Shown piece by piece: positions 15,713 through 25,216 of a stretch of DNA of 64,000 nucleotides. Each line of letters begins with the position of its first letter. The first letter of the stretch is position 1. Under the pieces are notes generated by a model, which made no database searches, had not been told where the DNA came from, and saw only the letters and a program-made list of their open reading frames with translations. The DNA comes from Nocardioides cremeus. GTDB taxonomy: Bacteria > Actinomycetota > Actinomycetes > Propionibacteriales > Nocardioidaceae. The translations under genes and the position numbers were made by a program. The stretch is taken from contig NZ_JAULSC010000003.1 in assembly GCF_030518195.1 (NCBI RefSeq), positions 62,001 through 126,000 of the forward strand, given 5' to 3'.

Positions 15713-16968
15713 CGGTGCAGGCTCAGCGCCAGCAGGGCGGTGAAGAGGGTCGCGTCGACCGCGATCACCACCAGCACCAGCGCGCTCAACGAGGCGGTGG
15801 CGGCCGCCGCGGCGACCAGCACCAGCACCGCCAGCCACACCAGGTACGCCGAGCGGGTGCCGCGGCGGGCCAGCACCGAGTAGACCAGCAGCTGCAGCAT
15901 CGCCAGCAGCGTGCCGATCACGGCGAAGAGCCACAGCCGCGACTGCACGTCGGCGTACTCCTGGCCTCCGACGAAGACCATGGCCAGCCCGCTGAGCAGC
16001 CAGGCACCGAGCGTGGCGGCCACGCCGAGGGCAGCGACCAGGCCCAGGCTGCGCAGCAGGGCCAGGCGCCGCTCCTCGACCGTCGACATGGACGGGAAGG
16101 CGACGACCACCACGAACTGAGGCAGGAAGAGCACCGCCTTGGTCAGGATCAGCCCGGCGGCGTAGAGCCCGGCGTCGTGGTCGTCGAGGACGTTGCGGGC
16201 CACCACGATGTCGGCGTTGGAGAGCACGAAGAAGGCGAGCAGCGCCAGCGAGGCGGTCACCGCCTCACGGGCCACCGGGCGCCGGGTGTGCGCCTCGCTG
16301 TGCCTGGCCTCGTCGCGGGGGCGGCGCAGGGCGAACCAGCCGATCAGCGCAGGCACGAACATCGCGATCATCACGCCGAGCATGGCCGCGGTCTCGGTGG
16401 GGGAGACCAGCAGGCACAGGGTGCCGACGACGACGCGCGGCACGCCCATGCCGAGGTAGACCATGCCGAGGGGCAGCCAGCGCCGCTCGCCCTGCAGGAT
16501 GCCGGCCTGGCCGCCCATCACCGTGAGCGGGACCGCGCTGACCGCGAGCAGCACGGCCGGGAGCATGCTGTCGAGGCGCAGCACCACCATCACCACGGGG
16601 GAGAGCACGAGCATCAGCGCGCCCAGGCCGAGCGCGGCGCGGTAGGTCACGCCGAGCACCACGCGCTCGATCTGCGCCACGTGCTCGGGGTCGGCTGAGA
16701 TGCGGCGGGCGCCGGTGGCCTGCAGGCCCAGCTGCAGCACCGCGACCACCATCAGCAGCGCCATCAGCGGCGCGAGCACGCCGTAGTCGGCGGGGCCGAG
16801 CAGGCGGGCCGAGATCATCTGGAACGCGTAGGTCGCCACGTTCATGACGCCCATCGCCACGGCGATGCCGGCGCTGCCGCGCAGCAGTGCCCGCAGTCCG
16901 GTGCGACCGGGGGCGCCGGCGCCGGGGGCGGTCGGACCGCTCGGCGCGTCGTCCGTGGTGCTCGTCAC
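15694..16968 (-). CDS. MOP-superfamily polysaccharide flippase (Wzx/MurJ-like)
   Basis: 424 residues from GTG 16968, with TACGCT ending 6 nt upstream (leaderless type). Twelve or so membrane segments are visible. The N-terminal half has RLLGPADYGVLAPLMALLMVV, a motif of oligosaccharide flippases, and the second half has FVLSNADIVVARNVLDDHDAGLYAAG, the equivalent helix-loop in Wzx proteins. It would move lipid-linked sugar units across the membrane. It opens the envelope glycan locus that runs to 29.2 kb. The particular substrate is not readable. Confidence 0.85.
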   Translation of the reverse strand: MTSTTDDAPSGPTAPGAGAPGRTGLRALLRGSAGIAVAMGVMNVATYAFQMISARLLGPADYGVLAPLMALLMVVAVLQLGLQATGARRISADPEHVAQIERVVLGVTYRAALGLGALMLVLSPVVMVVLRLDSMLPAVLLAVSAVPLTVMGGQAGILQGERRWLPLGMVYLGMGVPRVVVGTLCLLVSPTETAAMLGVMIAMFVPALIGWFALRRPRDEARHSEAHTRRPVAREAVTASLALLAFFVLSNADIVVARNVLDDHDAGLYAAGLILTKAVLFLPQFVVVVAFPSMSTVEERRLALLRSLGLVAALGVAATLGAWLLSGLAMVFVGGQEYADVQSRLWLFAVIGTLLAMLQLLVYSVLARRGTRSAYLVWLAVLVLVAAAAATASLSALVLVVIAVDATLFTALLALSLHRLRDPA

Positions 16969-17023
16969 GGGTCGAGCGTAGGTCAGCGGACCGCGCGGTG
17001 GACAACTTCGGCGGGCTCGGACG

Positions 17024-18775
17024 GTGACGGTGTGGTTTCCTTCGCGCGTGGACCTGGGGCGGCGGCGAGGACTGGTGGTGCCGCTCTGGTCGGTGCTGCT
17101 GGCCGTGCTGCTGCTCGGCCCGGCGCTGGGCCCTGGCTACGTGCTGTCCTACGACATGGTGTGGGTGCCCGACCTGGCGCTGCGCGCCGACGCGCTCGGC
17201 ACCGGCAGCGGGCTGCCGCGCGCGGTGCCCTCCGACGCGGTCGTCGCGGTCCTCGACGAGGTCGTGCCGGGCATGGTGCTGCAGAAGCTCGTGCTGCTGG
17301 GCTCGCTGGTCGTGGGCGGGCTGGGCGCGGCCCGGTTGGCTCCGCGGGGCAGTCTCGTCGGCGCGCTGGCCGCGGTGACGCTGTGGCAGTGGAACCCGCT
17401 GGTCGTCGAGCGGCTGGGCCTGGGCCACTGGCCCGTCCTGCTGGGGTACGCCGCACTTCCGTGGCTGGTCGGCGCGGCCCGGCGCTGGCGCGAGGAGGGC
17501 CGGATGCCCGGCGTGCTGCCGGTGCTGGTCGTCGTCGCGTCCCTGAGCGCGAGCGCGGGCCTGGCCACCGCGGCGGTGCTGCTGGTCCTCGCGAACCGGA
17601 AGGACCCGGCCCAGGTGGCGCGGGTGGCGGCGGTGGCGCTGCTGGCCAACGCGCCGTGGCTGGTGGCCGGCCTGCTGCACGCGGGCGCGGCGCTGGGCGA
17701 CCCCGCCGGGGCTGCGGTCTTCGCGCTGGCCGACGAGGGCGCCCTGCCCGGGCCGCTGGCGGCCCTGGGGCTGGGCGGGGCCTGGAACTCCGAGGTGCTG
17801 CCCGGGTCCCGGGCCGGGGTGGCGGCCTGGTTGTCGACCGGCGTGCTGGTGCTCCTGGTCGCGGCCGGGTGGCGCGGCTGGTGGCGGCGGCTGGGGACCC
17901 GCGAGGCCGGCGGGCTGCTCGTGCTGTGGTGGCTGGGGTGGGGGACCGCGGTGCTGACCTGGGCCGCCCCGGCTGCGGTGGGGGCGGTGACGGCAGCGGT
18001 ACCGGGCGCCGGGGTGGTCAGGGACGGGGCGCGGATCCTCGTGCTCTGCGCGCCCCTGCTCGTCGGGGCGGCCTCCCAGGGCGTGGTCGAGGCCCGCGCG
18101 CGGGTCGCACGTGCCTGGCCGGGGCCGGTGCCGGCCGTGCCGCGGCTGCTGCTGGCCGGCGTGCTGGTCGTGTGGCCGGTGACGCTGATGCCCGACGTGG
18201 CCTGGGGACTCGGCGGGACCCCGGGCGGCGGGCTGCGCGCGGTGTCGTACCCGCCGTCGTACGAGCAGGCGCGCGAGGCGGTGGAGTCAGCCGCCCCCGG
18301 CGACGTGCTGGTGCTGCCGCTGAGCAGCTTCCGCGCTCCCGCCTGGAACGGCGGCCGCACGGTGCTGGACCCGCTGGGCCGCTACCTGGGGCGCGACCAC
18401 GTGGCCAGCGACGAGCTGGTGGTCTCGGGCACCGTGGTGGCGGGGGAGGACCCCCGGGTGCAGGAGGCGCGGGCCGCGCTGGCGCAGCCCGACCCGCAGG
18501 GCCGGGCTGCGGCGCTGGCCCGGGCCGGGATCGGGGTCGTGGTGGTCGACCGGAGCGCCCCGGGCGGCGAGGAGGCCGGCGCCGTCGAGGTGGCGGGGCG
18601 CCGGCTACCGGTGGCCGACGACCTGGTGGTGGTCGAGGTGCCGGGAGCGGTCGCGCGCCAGGTGCCGCGGGCCTGGGTCGTGGCGACGGCGGCCGGGTGG
18701 GGCGGCTGGCTGGTGCTGCTCCTGGGCCCCTTGCTGCGGGCCGGGCAAAGGATGAGCCACCGTCGTCAACAATGA
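17024..18775 (+). CDS. multi-pass membrane protein, possible GT-C-like enzyme of the glycan locus
   Basis: 583 residues from GTG 17024; GTG 17048 (MDLGRRRG...) is an equally possible start. About ten or more hydrophobic segments fill residues 15-390, followed by a soluble C-terminal part of about 170 residues and a last membrane segment. After helix 1 comes YVLSYDMVWVPDLALR, an acidic loop at the place where GT-C enzymes hold catalytic Asp. Size, topology and position resemble mycobacterial Rv0226c, an uncharacterised membrane protein near aftD. I recognise no catalytic motif with certainty. The next gene is DUF2613, 67 bp on. Confidence 0.7.
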   Translation: MTVWFPSRVDLGRRRGLVVPLWSVLLAVLLLGPALGPGYVLSYDMVWVPDLALRADALGTGSGLPRAVPSDAVVAVLDEVVPGMVLQKLVLLGSLVVGGLGAARLAPRGSLVGALAAVTLWQWNPLVVERLGLGHWPVLLGYAALPWLVGAARRWREEGRMPGVLPVLVVVASLSASAGLATAAVLLVLANRKDPAQVARVAAVALLANAPWLVAGLLHAGAALGDPAGAAVFALADEGALPGPLAALGLGGAWNSEVLPGSRAGVAAWLSTGVLVLLVAAGWRGWWRRLGTREAGGLLVLWWLGWGTAVLTWAAPAAVGAVTAAVPGAGVVRDGARILVLCAPLLVGAASQGVVEARARVARAWPGPVPAVPRLLLAGVLVVWPVTLMPDVAWGLGGTPGGGLRAVSYPPSYEQAREAVESAAPGDVLVLPLSSFRAPAWNGGRTVLDPLGRYLGRDHVASDELVVSGTVVAGEDPRVQEARAALAQPDPQGRAAALARAGIGVVVVDRSAPGGEEAGAVEVAGRRLPVADDLVVVEVPGAVARQVPRAWVVATAAGWGGWLVLLLGPLLRAGQRMSHRRQQ

Positions 18776-18842
18776 GTCAAAGATTCGTCGTACCCCTGGG
18801 TTCCGCTGTTACTCTCCAGTCACCTTTGAGGGAGGGTCAACT

Positions 18843-19022
18843 GTGTCTGCTGTTCTCAGTGGCGGAATCGCCACCATCTTCGCCACCGTCACCACCACTG
18901 TGGTCGGCGGTGTCGTCGCCGCCGTGACGGTCGTCGGTCTGGTCAACGCCAACACCGGCACCGAGGGTCCGTCCCCGGCGAACGTCAACCAGCCGGTCGT
19001 CCAGTACGGCACCAACGGCTGA
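18843..19022 (+). CDS. small DUF2613-like secreted or membrane protein
   Basis: 59 residues from GTG 18843, with GGGAGGG 7-9 nt upstream. Residues 8-36 form one hydrophobic helix rich in Thr, Val and Ala (AVLSGGIATIF... to VGLVNA). A short polar tail ends in QPVVQYGTNG. In mycobacteria a small DUF2613 protein (Rv0236A) sits directly beside aftD, and here the small gene lies 2 kb from an aftD homologue, which supports the assignment. Function is unknown. The clear ribosome site, codon bias and setting argue that it is real despite its size. Confidence 0.7.
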   Translation: MSAVLSGGIATIFATVTTTVVGGVVAAVTVVGLVNANTGTEGPSPANVNQPVVQYGTNG

Positions 19023-19041
19023 TCCGGGCTGATCCGGGCCG

Positions 19042-20205
19042 CTAGTCGGAGCCGGCCACCCGCCGGCCCGACAGCACCTCCACCAGCACGTCGGCGAACG
19101 ACTGCTGGGCACGCGACCACGTGAAGCGGTGGCTCTGCTCCAGGGCCCCGCGACCCAGCTGCTGGCGCAGGTCCGCGTCGTCCAGCAGGCGACCCAGCGT
19201 GGCGGTGAACGTCGCCTGGTCGTCGACCAGGACGCCCGAGGTGCCGTCGACCACCGACTCCTGGGTCCCGCCCGCGGAGCGGTAGGCCACGGTGGGCGTG
19301 GTGTGCATGCCGGCCTCGCCGATCACCAGGCCCCAGCCCTCCTTCAGCGAGGGCAGCGCCAGGACCCAGGCCCGCTCGTACACCTCGTGCTTGTGCTCCT
19401 CCTCGACATGGCCCTCGAACACGACGCTGCCGCCGGCGCCGTGGGCCTCGGCGTAGGCGTGCAGCTCGGCCTCCCACCAGCCCGAGCCGACCACGTGCAG
19501 CCGCAGCCCGGGGAAGCGTCCGCGCAGGGCCAGCACGGCGTCGATGGCGTGCTCGACCTGCTTGTGGGGCACCAGCCGGCCCACCACCGCCACCATCGGC
19601 GCCGGGCTCTTGCCCGGGTCGACGTGCACGTAGGGGTCGGTGCCGTTGTGCACCACGGCGGTGCGGGCCGGGTCGACCCCCAGCTCGCCGAGCTCGTCGC
19701 GGGTCGCGCTGGAGACGGCGACGTACTGCTCGCGCCGGTAGAGCCACGGCGCGAGCCGGCGCTCGATCCACCACCCGACGCGCCCGGCCCGGCCGGGGTA
19801 GACCACCGGCCACTGCTCGCGGTGCACGTGGTGCACCAGCACGACCACCGGACGCCGGGTGACCAGGCGCGAGAAGAAGGGCAGCCCGTTCTGCACGTCG
19901 ACCACCACGTCCGGCGGCCCGTGCGGCCCGTCCAGGTCGCCCCGGCGCAGCGCGCGCATCCCCTGCGCGTAGACGCTGAGCTTCGAGCCCCGGCGCACGA
20001 AACGGATCCCGTCGACGACCTCCTCGGGCGCTGCCGCCGCGTGCGCGGCGCAGAAGATCGTCACGGTGCAGCCGCGCTCGACCAGGCCGGCTGCCATCTT
20101 CTCCAGGTAGCGCTCGGCACCCCCGCCCTCGGGGTTGGCGGTGTCGCGCCAGCTGAGCAGGACGACGTGGCGGCCGGTGAGCGGTCCGGGGTGGGCCTGG
20201 TGCAT
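19042..20205 (-). CDS. GT4-family glycosyltransferase
   Basis: 387 residues from ATG 20205. The N-terminal Rossmann half has NPEGGGAERYLEKMA (sugar-acceptor side, with the Gly-rich loop) and VVVDVQNGLPFFS. The C-terminal half has VAVVGRLVPHKQVEHAIDAV and the donor-binding region PSLKEGWGLVIGEAGMHTTP, where the E-x7-E pair of GT4 retaining enzymes is seen. It would transfer an activated sugar, probably GDP- or UDP-linked, on the cytoplasmic face. Divergent from the methyltransferase by 41 bp; the pair resembles mycobacterial Rv0225-Rv0224c. Confidence 0.88.
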   Translation of the reverse strand: MHQAHPGPLTGRHVVLLSWRDTANPEGGGAERYLEKMAAGLVERGCTVTIFCAAHAAAAPEEVVDGIRFVRRGSKLSVYAQGMRALRRGDLDGPHGPPDVVVDVQNGLPFFSRLVTRRPVVVLVHHVHREQWPVVYPGRAGRVGWWIERRLAPWLYRREQYVAVSSATRDELGELGVDPARTAVVHNGTDPYVHVDPGKSPAPMVAVVGRLVPHKQVEHAIDAVLALRGRFPGLRLHVVGSGWWEAELHAYAEAHGAGGSVVFEGHVEEEHKHEVYERAWVLALPSLKEGWGLVIGEAGMHTTPTVAYRSAGGTQESVVDGTSGVLVDDQATFTATLGRLLDDADLRQQLGRGALEQSHRFTWSRAQQSFADVLVEVLSGRRVAGSD

Positions 20206-20246
20206 CGAGCGAACCTACCAAGGGCCGCAGTGGGTAGGGTGCGCGC
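20206..20246. promoter_or_regulatory. divergent leaderless promoters, GT4 and methyltransferase
   Basis: TAGGTT on the minus strand (20212-20217) and TAGGGT on the plus strand (20235-20240) each end 6 nt before their start codons. The 41-bp gap leaves no room for separate -35 regions without overlap, so the two promoters share DNA and may interfere. Confidence 0.65.
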
Positions 20247-21014
20247 GTGCCGAGCCCGATGAACCGCCGTCCCCGACCCGGGTCCCACCGGGCGACGCTG
20301 CGCCGGTCGGTGCGGCTGCTGCGCGAGTTCCGCCACGAGCAGGACGACCCGGCGCGGTTCTACACGGCCCTGGCGCAGGACTCCGCGGCCCAGCTGGCCT
20401 CCTACACCGACCTGGAGGACGCAGTCCTCCTCGACGTCGGTGGCGGTCCCGGCTACTTCCGGGACGCCTTCACCGCCGCCGGGGCGACGTACCTGGCGCT
20501 CGACTCCGATGTCGGTGAGCTCGCCGGCCTCGGCACCATCGCCAACGGCACCGTGGTGGGCAGCGGCATGCAGCTGCCCTTCCGCGACGACAGCGTCGAC
20601 GTCTGCTATTCCTCCAACGTGCTCGAGCACGTGCCGCAGCCGTGGACGATGGCACGCGAGATGGTGCGCGTGACCCGCCCCGGCGGCCTGGTCTTCATCA
20701 GCTACACGGTCTGGTTCGGGCCGTGGGGCGGCCACGAGACCGCGCCGTGGCACTACCTCGGCGGCGCCCGGGCGCGACGCCGCTACGAGCGCACCCACGG
20801 CCACGAGCCCAAGAACAAGTACGGCGAGTCGCTGTTCGCGGTCACCGTGGGCGCGGGCCTCGACTGGGCGCGCCGGGAGGCCGCCGCCGGGGGCGTGGAG
20901 CTGGTCGACCTGAGCCCGCGCTACAACCCGTGGTGGTCGCGCTGGCTGCTGCGGGTGCCGGTGCTGCGCGAGGTCGTGACCTGGAACCTCGTCATCGTGC
21001 TGCGCCGACGATGA
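20247..21014 (+). CDS. class I SAM-dependent methyltransferase of the arabinan locus
   Basis: 255 residues from GTG 20247. Motif I is LLDVGGGPGYF, the acidic motif II is LALDSD, and DVCYSSNVLEHVPQPW forms motif IV/post-I, giving a complete SAM site. A C-terminal region with ETAPWHYLGGARARRRYE and RYNPWWSRWLLRVP is conserved among Rv0224c-like proteins next to aftD. The stop shares ATGA with the aftD start, so the two are translated together. It likely methylates a glycan or lipid-linked precursor; the acceptor is unknown. Confidence 0.85.
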   Translation: MPSPMNRRPRPGSHRATLRRSVRLLREFRHEQDDPARFYTALAQDSAAQLASYTDLEDAVLLDVGGGPGYFRDAFTAAGATYLALDSDVGELAGLGTIANGTVVGSGMQLPFRDDSVDVCYSSNVLEHVPQPWTMAREMVRVTRPGGLVFISYTVWFGPWGGHETAPWHYLGGARARRRYERTHGHEPKNKYGESLFAVTVGAGLDWARREAAAGGVELVDLSPRYNPWWSRWLLRVPVLREVVTWNLVIVLRRR

Positions 21015-24000
21015 GCGCGACCGCCGCCACCGACGGCGGTCGCTTCGGGCTGCGCGTGCTCGCCGGCTGCGCGCTGCTGGTCGGCCTGGCCTTCGTGCAG
21101 GACCCCGGCCTGCTGGCCGCCGACACGAAGTTCGACCTCGTCGCAGCACCGGGTGACTTCCTGGCCCGGGCCCTGCACCTGTGGGACGGCGAGGGCGCGT
21201 TCGGACAGCTGCAGAACCAGGCCTACGGCTACCTGTGGCCGATGGGCAGCTTCTTCTGGGTCGGCGCGCTGCTGGCCGTCCCCGGCTGGGTGGTGCAGCG
21301 GCTGTGGTGGGGGCTGGTGCTGGCGGTCGCCTTCGCGGGCACCGCCCGCCTGGCCCGGGCGCTGGGGGTGCGCAGCGACCTGGCCTGCCTGGTCGCGGGA
21401 GCGGCGTTCGCGCTCTCTCCACGGGTGCTCACCACCATGGGCCCGATCTCCAGCGAGACCTGGCCGATCGCCCTGGCGCCGTGGGTGCTGCTGCCCCTGG
21501 TGACCGGTGCCGAGCGGGGCTCCCCGCGGCGCGCGGCCGCGCTGTCGGCGCTGGCGATCAGCCTCGTCGGAGGCGTCAACGCCGCGGCGTCGTTCGCGGT
21601 GATCCCGCTGGGCGCGGTGTGGCTGCTGACCCGCGCCCCCGGCCCCCGTCGGCGCGCGCTGATGCTCTGGTGGCCGGCCTTCACCGTCCTGGGGACCCTG
21701 TGGTGGCTGGTCCCGCTGGCGCTGATGGGCTCCTACAGCCCGCCGTTCCTCGACTACATCGAGTCGGCGTCGGTCACCACCTTCCCCACCACGCTCGTCG
21801 ACGCGCTGCGGGGCACCTCGAACTGGGTGCCCTACATCGAGGAGGGCTCCCGCGCCGGGCGCGACCTGCTCACCACGTCGTACCTGGCGCTGAACTCGGC
21901 CGTCGTCCTGGCGCTCGGGCTCGCCGGCCTGATGCTGCGCCACCACCCGCACCGACGCTTCCTGGGCCTGGGGCTGCTCGTCGGCCTCCTGATGGTCACC
22001 GCGGGCCACCTGGGTGCCGTCCAGGGCTGGTTCGCCGCGGACCTGCAGGCCCAGCTCGACGGCGTGCTCTCCCCGTTGCGCAACGTCCACAAGTTTGACC
22101 CCGTGGTGCGCCTGCCGCTGGTCCTCGGCCTGGCGCTGAGCATCGACGCGCTGGTGCGGGCCGGGCGGCGCGAGGCCGGCCGCGCTCCTGACGGCCGCAC
22201 CCGCAGCCTGGTGCGGCTCAACACCGCGACCGCGCTCGCGGTCACCGTGGCGGTGGTCGCGGGCGCGGCCGCCCCGGCCCTGGCCGGTCGGATCGCGCCG
22301 GCCGACGCGGTGCTCGAGGTGCCGTCCTACTGGAGCGACACGGCCGCCTGGCTCGAGGAGCAGGAGGCCGAGCGGGGCGACGCCACAGCGCTGCTGGTGC
22401 CCGGCTCGCCCTTCGGCCGCTACCTGTGGGGCGACCCCGACGACGAGCCGATGCAGTGGCTGGCGGGCTCGCGCTGGGCGGTGCGCAACGTGGTGCCGCT
22501 CGTGCCCCCGGGGGCGATCCGCCTCCTCGACGGGATCGAGGCACGCCTGGCCCAGGGCCACGGGTCCCCGGGGCTCGCGGCGGCGCTGCGCCGGGCCGGG
22601 GTCCGCTACGTCGTCGTGCGCGGCGACCTCGAGCGCGCCGACGCCACCCCCGACCCGGTGCTGGTGCGCCAGGCGCTGCGCGAGAGCCCGGGCGTGGCCC
22701 AGGTGACCGGCTTCGGGCCGCTGCTCGGCGGGGCCTCGCTGCTCGGCCAGGACGACGACGGCCGGGTGCTGGCCGCGGGCGGCTGGCAGAGCACCTACCA
22801 GGCCGTGGAGGTCTGGGAGGTCTCCGACGCCGACCCGGCCGTCGCTGCCGACGTCACCGCGCTGGTCGCGGCCGGCCCCGAGGACCTCGCCGACCTCGTC
22901 GACGCCGAGGCGCTCGACGACCGGCCGGTGGTGCTGGCCGCCGACGCGCCCGACGAGCTGCCCGAGGCGCTGGACGACGCCCCGGTCGTGCTGACCGACG
23001 GGCTGCGGGCCCGCGAGCGGTCCTTCGCACGCATCCACGACGGCAGCTCGGCGGCGCTCGTGGCCGGCGACGTACGTCGCACCGGCAACCCGGTGCGCGA
23101 CTACCGGCTCGACTCCGACGACCGGTGGTCGACCACCGCCAGGCTCGTGGGCGCGGCCTCGCTCTCGGCCTCGTCCTCGGCCTCCGACGCCGACTCGTTC
23201 GGCACGATCCGGCGCGGCTCGTCACCGTGGGCGGCGCTCGACGGCTCCACCGCGTCGGCGTGGCGCTCCGGCGCCGGGCGCAGCGGCACGGCCTGGTGGC
23301 GCCTCGAGCTCGACTCGCCCCGCTCACCCAGCACCGTGCGCCTGGTCGGCGGCCCCGACGCCACCGACGAGCAGGAGCTGGTGGTGCGCACCGAGGGCAG
23401 CACGTCCGAGCCCGTCGCGGTCGGGCCAGGGGAGAGCCGCACCGTCCCGCTCGAGGGCGGGCCCACGTCGTACGTCGAGGTGCGCGCGCTGGAGGCCGAC
23501 CGACAGCTGAGCCTTGCCGAGGTGCGGATCCCGGGGGTGCAGGTGCGCCGGCCCCTCGTGCTGCCGCTGCTGCCCGAGGCCTGGGGTGCGCCCGACGCCG
23601 TCGTGCTGCGTGCCGACAAGGACCGACGCGCCGGCTGCGTCGAGGTCGGCGACGCCGAGCAGGAGCGGTCGGAGGTGCGCTGCGTCCAGCGCCGCGTCGT
23701 CGAGCCGGAGGAGGCCACCGGCCTCGACCGGGTGGTGCGCCTCGCCGGGCCGGCCGACTTCTCCGAGGTCTCCCTGCGGGTGCGTCCGCGGGCCTCCGAC
23801 GAGCTGTCGGAGCTGGTGCTGCAGGGGCGCGCCCTCTCGGTGCAGGCCAGCAGCAGCGCCGTGCCGGACCCCCGGGCCTCGGCGCTGGCGGCCCTCGACG
23901 GCGACCTCGGCACCACCTGGACCGCGGACCCCGCCGACCCCACGCCCACCCTGCGGGTCTCGTGGCTGGGCACCGAGCGGGTCCGCTCGCTGCGCGTGCG

Positions 24001-25216
24001 CACCGACCCCGACACGGCCGCCGCCGTCCCGACGCGGGTGCGGGTGAGCTGGGAGGACCAGAGCCTCGAGGTCGACCTCGACGACGGGCGGGCTCGGCTG
24101 CCCGGCGTGCGCACCGACGCGCTGGCCATCGAGGTGCTCGAGAGCGAGGCCGTCACCGACCTCGGTTTCGACGGCGTCCCGCACCCCGTGGGGGTCGGCA
24201 TCGGTGAGCTGCGCCTGGGCGGGGTGCCCTACGAGCCGCTGCGCCTCTCCCTCGAGCAGCGGCGCTACGCGTGCGGCACCGGCCCGACCCTGCGCGTCGG
24301 CACAACGACGTGGCGCACCCGCGTCGAGGCCTCGCCGGCCCAGCTGGCGGCGGGACGCAGCACCGAGGTCGTGCCCTGCGGGCCCGGCGCCGGCCCCACC
24401 CAGCGACGGCTGGCGCTGCCGGCCGGAGAGACCACGGTGCGGATGGGCGACACGGCGGCGCTCGAGGTCGAGTCGGTGGTGCTGGGCGCCCTGCCGACGC
24501 CGCCGGCCGGAGCCCTGCTCGACCAAGGACTGGCCGTCGACCGCGAGCCCGCGAGCCGCGTGGTCGCGGCACCGCCGGACGGTGCGTCGCTGCTCGTGGC
24601 CCGCGAGAACACCAACCCGGGCTGGGCGGCCACCCAGGACGGGACCTCCCTCACGCCCGTGACGGTCGACGGGTGGCAGCAGGGCTGGGTGCTCCCTCCC
24701 GACGCCTCCGGCCCCGTCGCCCTGCGCTTCGAGCCGGACCGGGCCTACCGCTGGGGCCTCCTGGTCGGCGCGGGCGCCCTGCTGGCGCTGCTGCTGGTGG
24801 TCGCCGCACCCCTGGTGCGCCGCCGCCGGCCGCGCGACGCCGACCTCCCCCCGCTGGCGGCCCGCGGGGCGCGTCCGGCGACCGCTGCCGCGACCGCGCT
24901 GCTGGGCGCCGGCCTGCTGGCCGGGTGGTGGGGGCTGCTGGCCGCCGCGGGCAGCATCGCGCTCGTGGTGCTGCTGCGCCGCCGGGCCCCCGGCTGGGAG
25001 CCGTGGGTGCTGGCGCTGCCGGTGCTCCCCGCCGTGGCGGCGTACGCCGTGCGGCCGTGGGGTGACCCCGCCGGCTGGGCCGCGGCCCTGGCCTGGCCCG
25101 CCTACCTCGTCGTGCTGCCGGTGGCCGCGGTGCTCTTCTCGGCGGGCGCAGCGCCGCGGCGCCGCAGGGGGTGGAGCGTCTTCAGGCGCAGCGCCGGACG
25201 CTCGACGAGCCGGTAG
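21011..25216 (+). CDS. aftD: AftD-like alpha-(1->3)-arabinofuranosyltransferase (DUF3367) with F5/8-type carbohydrate-binding domains
   Basis: 1401 residues from ATG 21011, close to the 1400 of M. tuberculosis AftD. The N-terminal GT-C half has AADTKFDLVAAPGDFLARAL with the catalytic-type Asp, FGQLQNQAYGYLWPMGSFF and ALSPRVLTTMGPISSETWP, all near-identical to mycobacterial AftD. About residues 690-1250 are soluble beta-rich modules that read as discoidin (F5/8 type C) carbohydrate-binding domains. C-terminal helices follow. AftD adds arabinofuranose branches from decaprenyl-phosphoarabinose outside the membrane. The last 115 bp overlap the convergent acyltransferase. Finding it in a genome without other clear mycolate genes in view is notable. 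Confidence 0.92.
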   Translation: MSATAATDGGRFGLRVLAGCALLVGLAFVQDPGLLAADTKFDLVAAPGDFLARALHLWDGEGAFGQLQNQAYGYLWPMGSFFWVGALLAVPGWVVQRLWWGLVLAVAFAGTARLARALGVRSDLACLVAGAAFALSPRVLTTMGPISSETWPIALAPWVLLPLVTGAERGSPRRAAALSALAISLVGGVNAAASFAVIPLGAVWLLTRAPGPRRRALMLWWPAFTVLGTLWWLVPLALMGSYSPPFLDYIESASVTTFPTTLVDALRGTSNWVPYIEEGSRAGRDLLTTSYLALNSAVVLALGLAGLMLRHHPHRRFLGLGLLVGLLMVTAGHLGAVQGWFAADLQAQLDGVLSPLRNVHKFDPVVRLPLVLGLALSIDALVRAGRREAGRAPDGRTRSLVRLNTATALAVTVAVVAGAAAPALAGRIAPADAVLEVPSYWSDTAAWLEEQEAERGDATALLVPGSPFGRYLWGDPDDEPMQWLAGSRWAVRNVVPLVPPGAIRLLDGIEARLAQGHGSPGLAAALRRAGVRYVVVRGDLERADATPDPVLVRQALRESPGVAQVTGFGPLLGGASLLGQDDDGRVLAAGGWQSTYQAVEVWEVSDADPAVAADVTALVAAGPEDLADLVDAEALDDRPVVLAADAPDELPEALDDAPVVLTDGLRARERSFARIHDGSSAALVAGDVRRTGNPVRDYRLDSDDRWSTTARLVGAASLSASSSASDADSFGTIRRGSSPWAALDGSTASAWRSGAGRSGTAWWRLELDSPRSPSTVRLVGGPDATDEQELVVRTEGSTSEPVAVGPGESRTVPLEGGPTSYVEVRALEADRQLSLAEVRIPGVQVRRPLVLPLLPEAWGAPDAVVLRADKDRRAGCVEVGDAEQERSEVRCVQRRVVEPEEATGLDRVVRLAGPADFSEVSLRVRPRASDELSELVLQGRALSVQASSSAVPDPRASALAALDGDLGTTWTADPADPTPTLRVSWLGTERVRSLRVRTDPDTAAAVPTRVRVSWEDQSLEVDLDDGRARLPGVRTDALAIEVLESEAVTDLGFDGVPHPVGVGIGELRLGGVPYEPLRLSLEQRRYACGTGPTLRVGTTTWRTRVEASPAQLAAGRSTEVVPCGPGAGPTQRRLALPAGETTVRMGDTAALEVESVVLGALPTPPAGALLDQGLAVDREPASRVVAAPPDGASLLVARENTNPGWAATQDGTSLTPVTVDGWQQGWVLPPDASGPVALRFEPDRAYRWGLLVGAGALLALLLVVAAPLVRRRRPRDADLPPLAARGARPATAAATALLGAGLLAGWWGLLAAAGSIALVVLLRRRAPGWEPWVLALPVLPAVAAYAVRPWGDPAGWAAALAWPAYLVVLPVAAVLFSAGAAPRRRRGWSVFRRSAGRSTSR

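Noticed and set aside
20642..21010. Upstream extension of aftD to 20642
   Set aside because: It would overlap the methyltransferase almost completely. ATG 21011 in the ATGA overlap matches the N-terminus of mycobacterial AftD.
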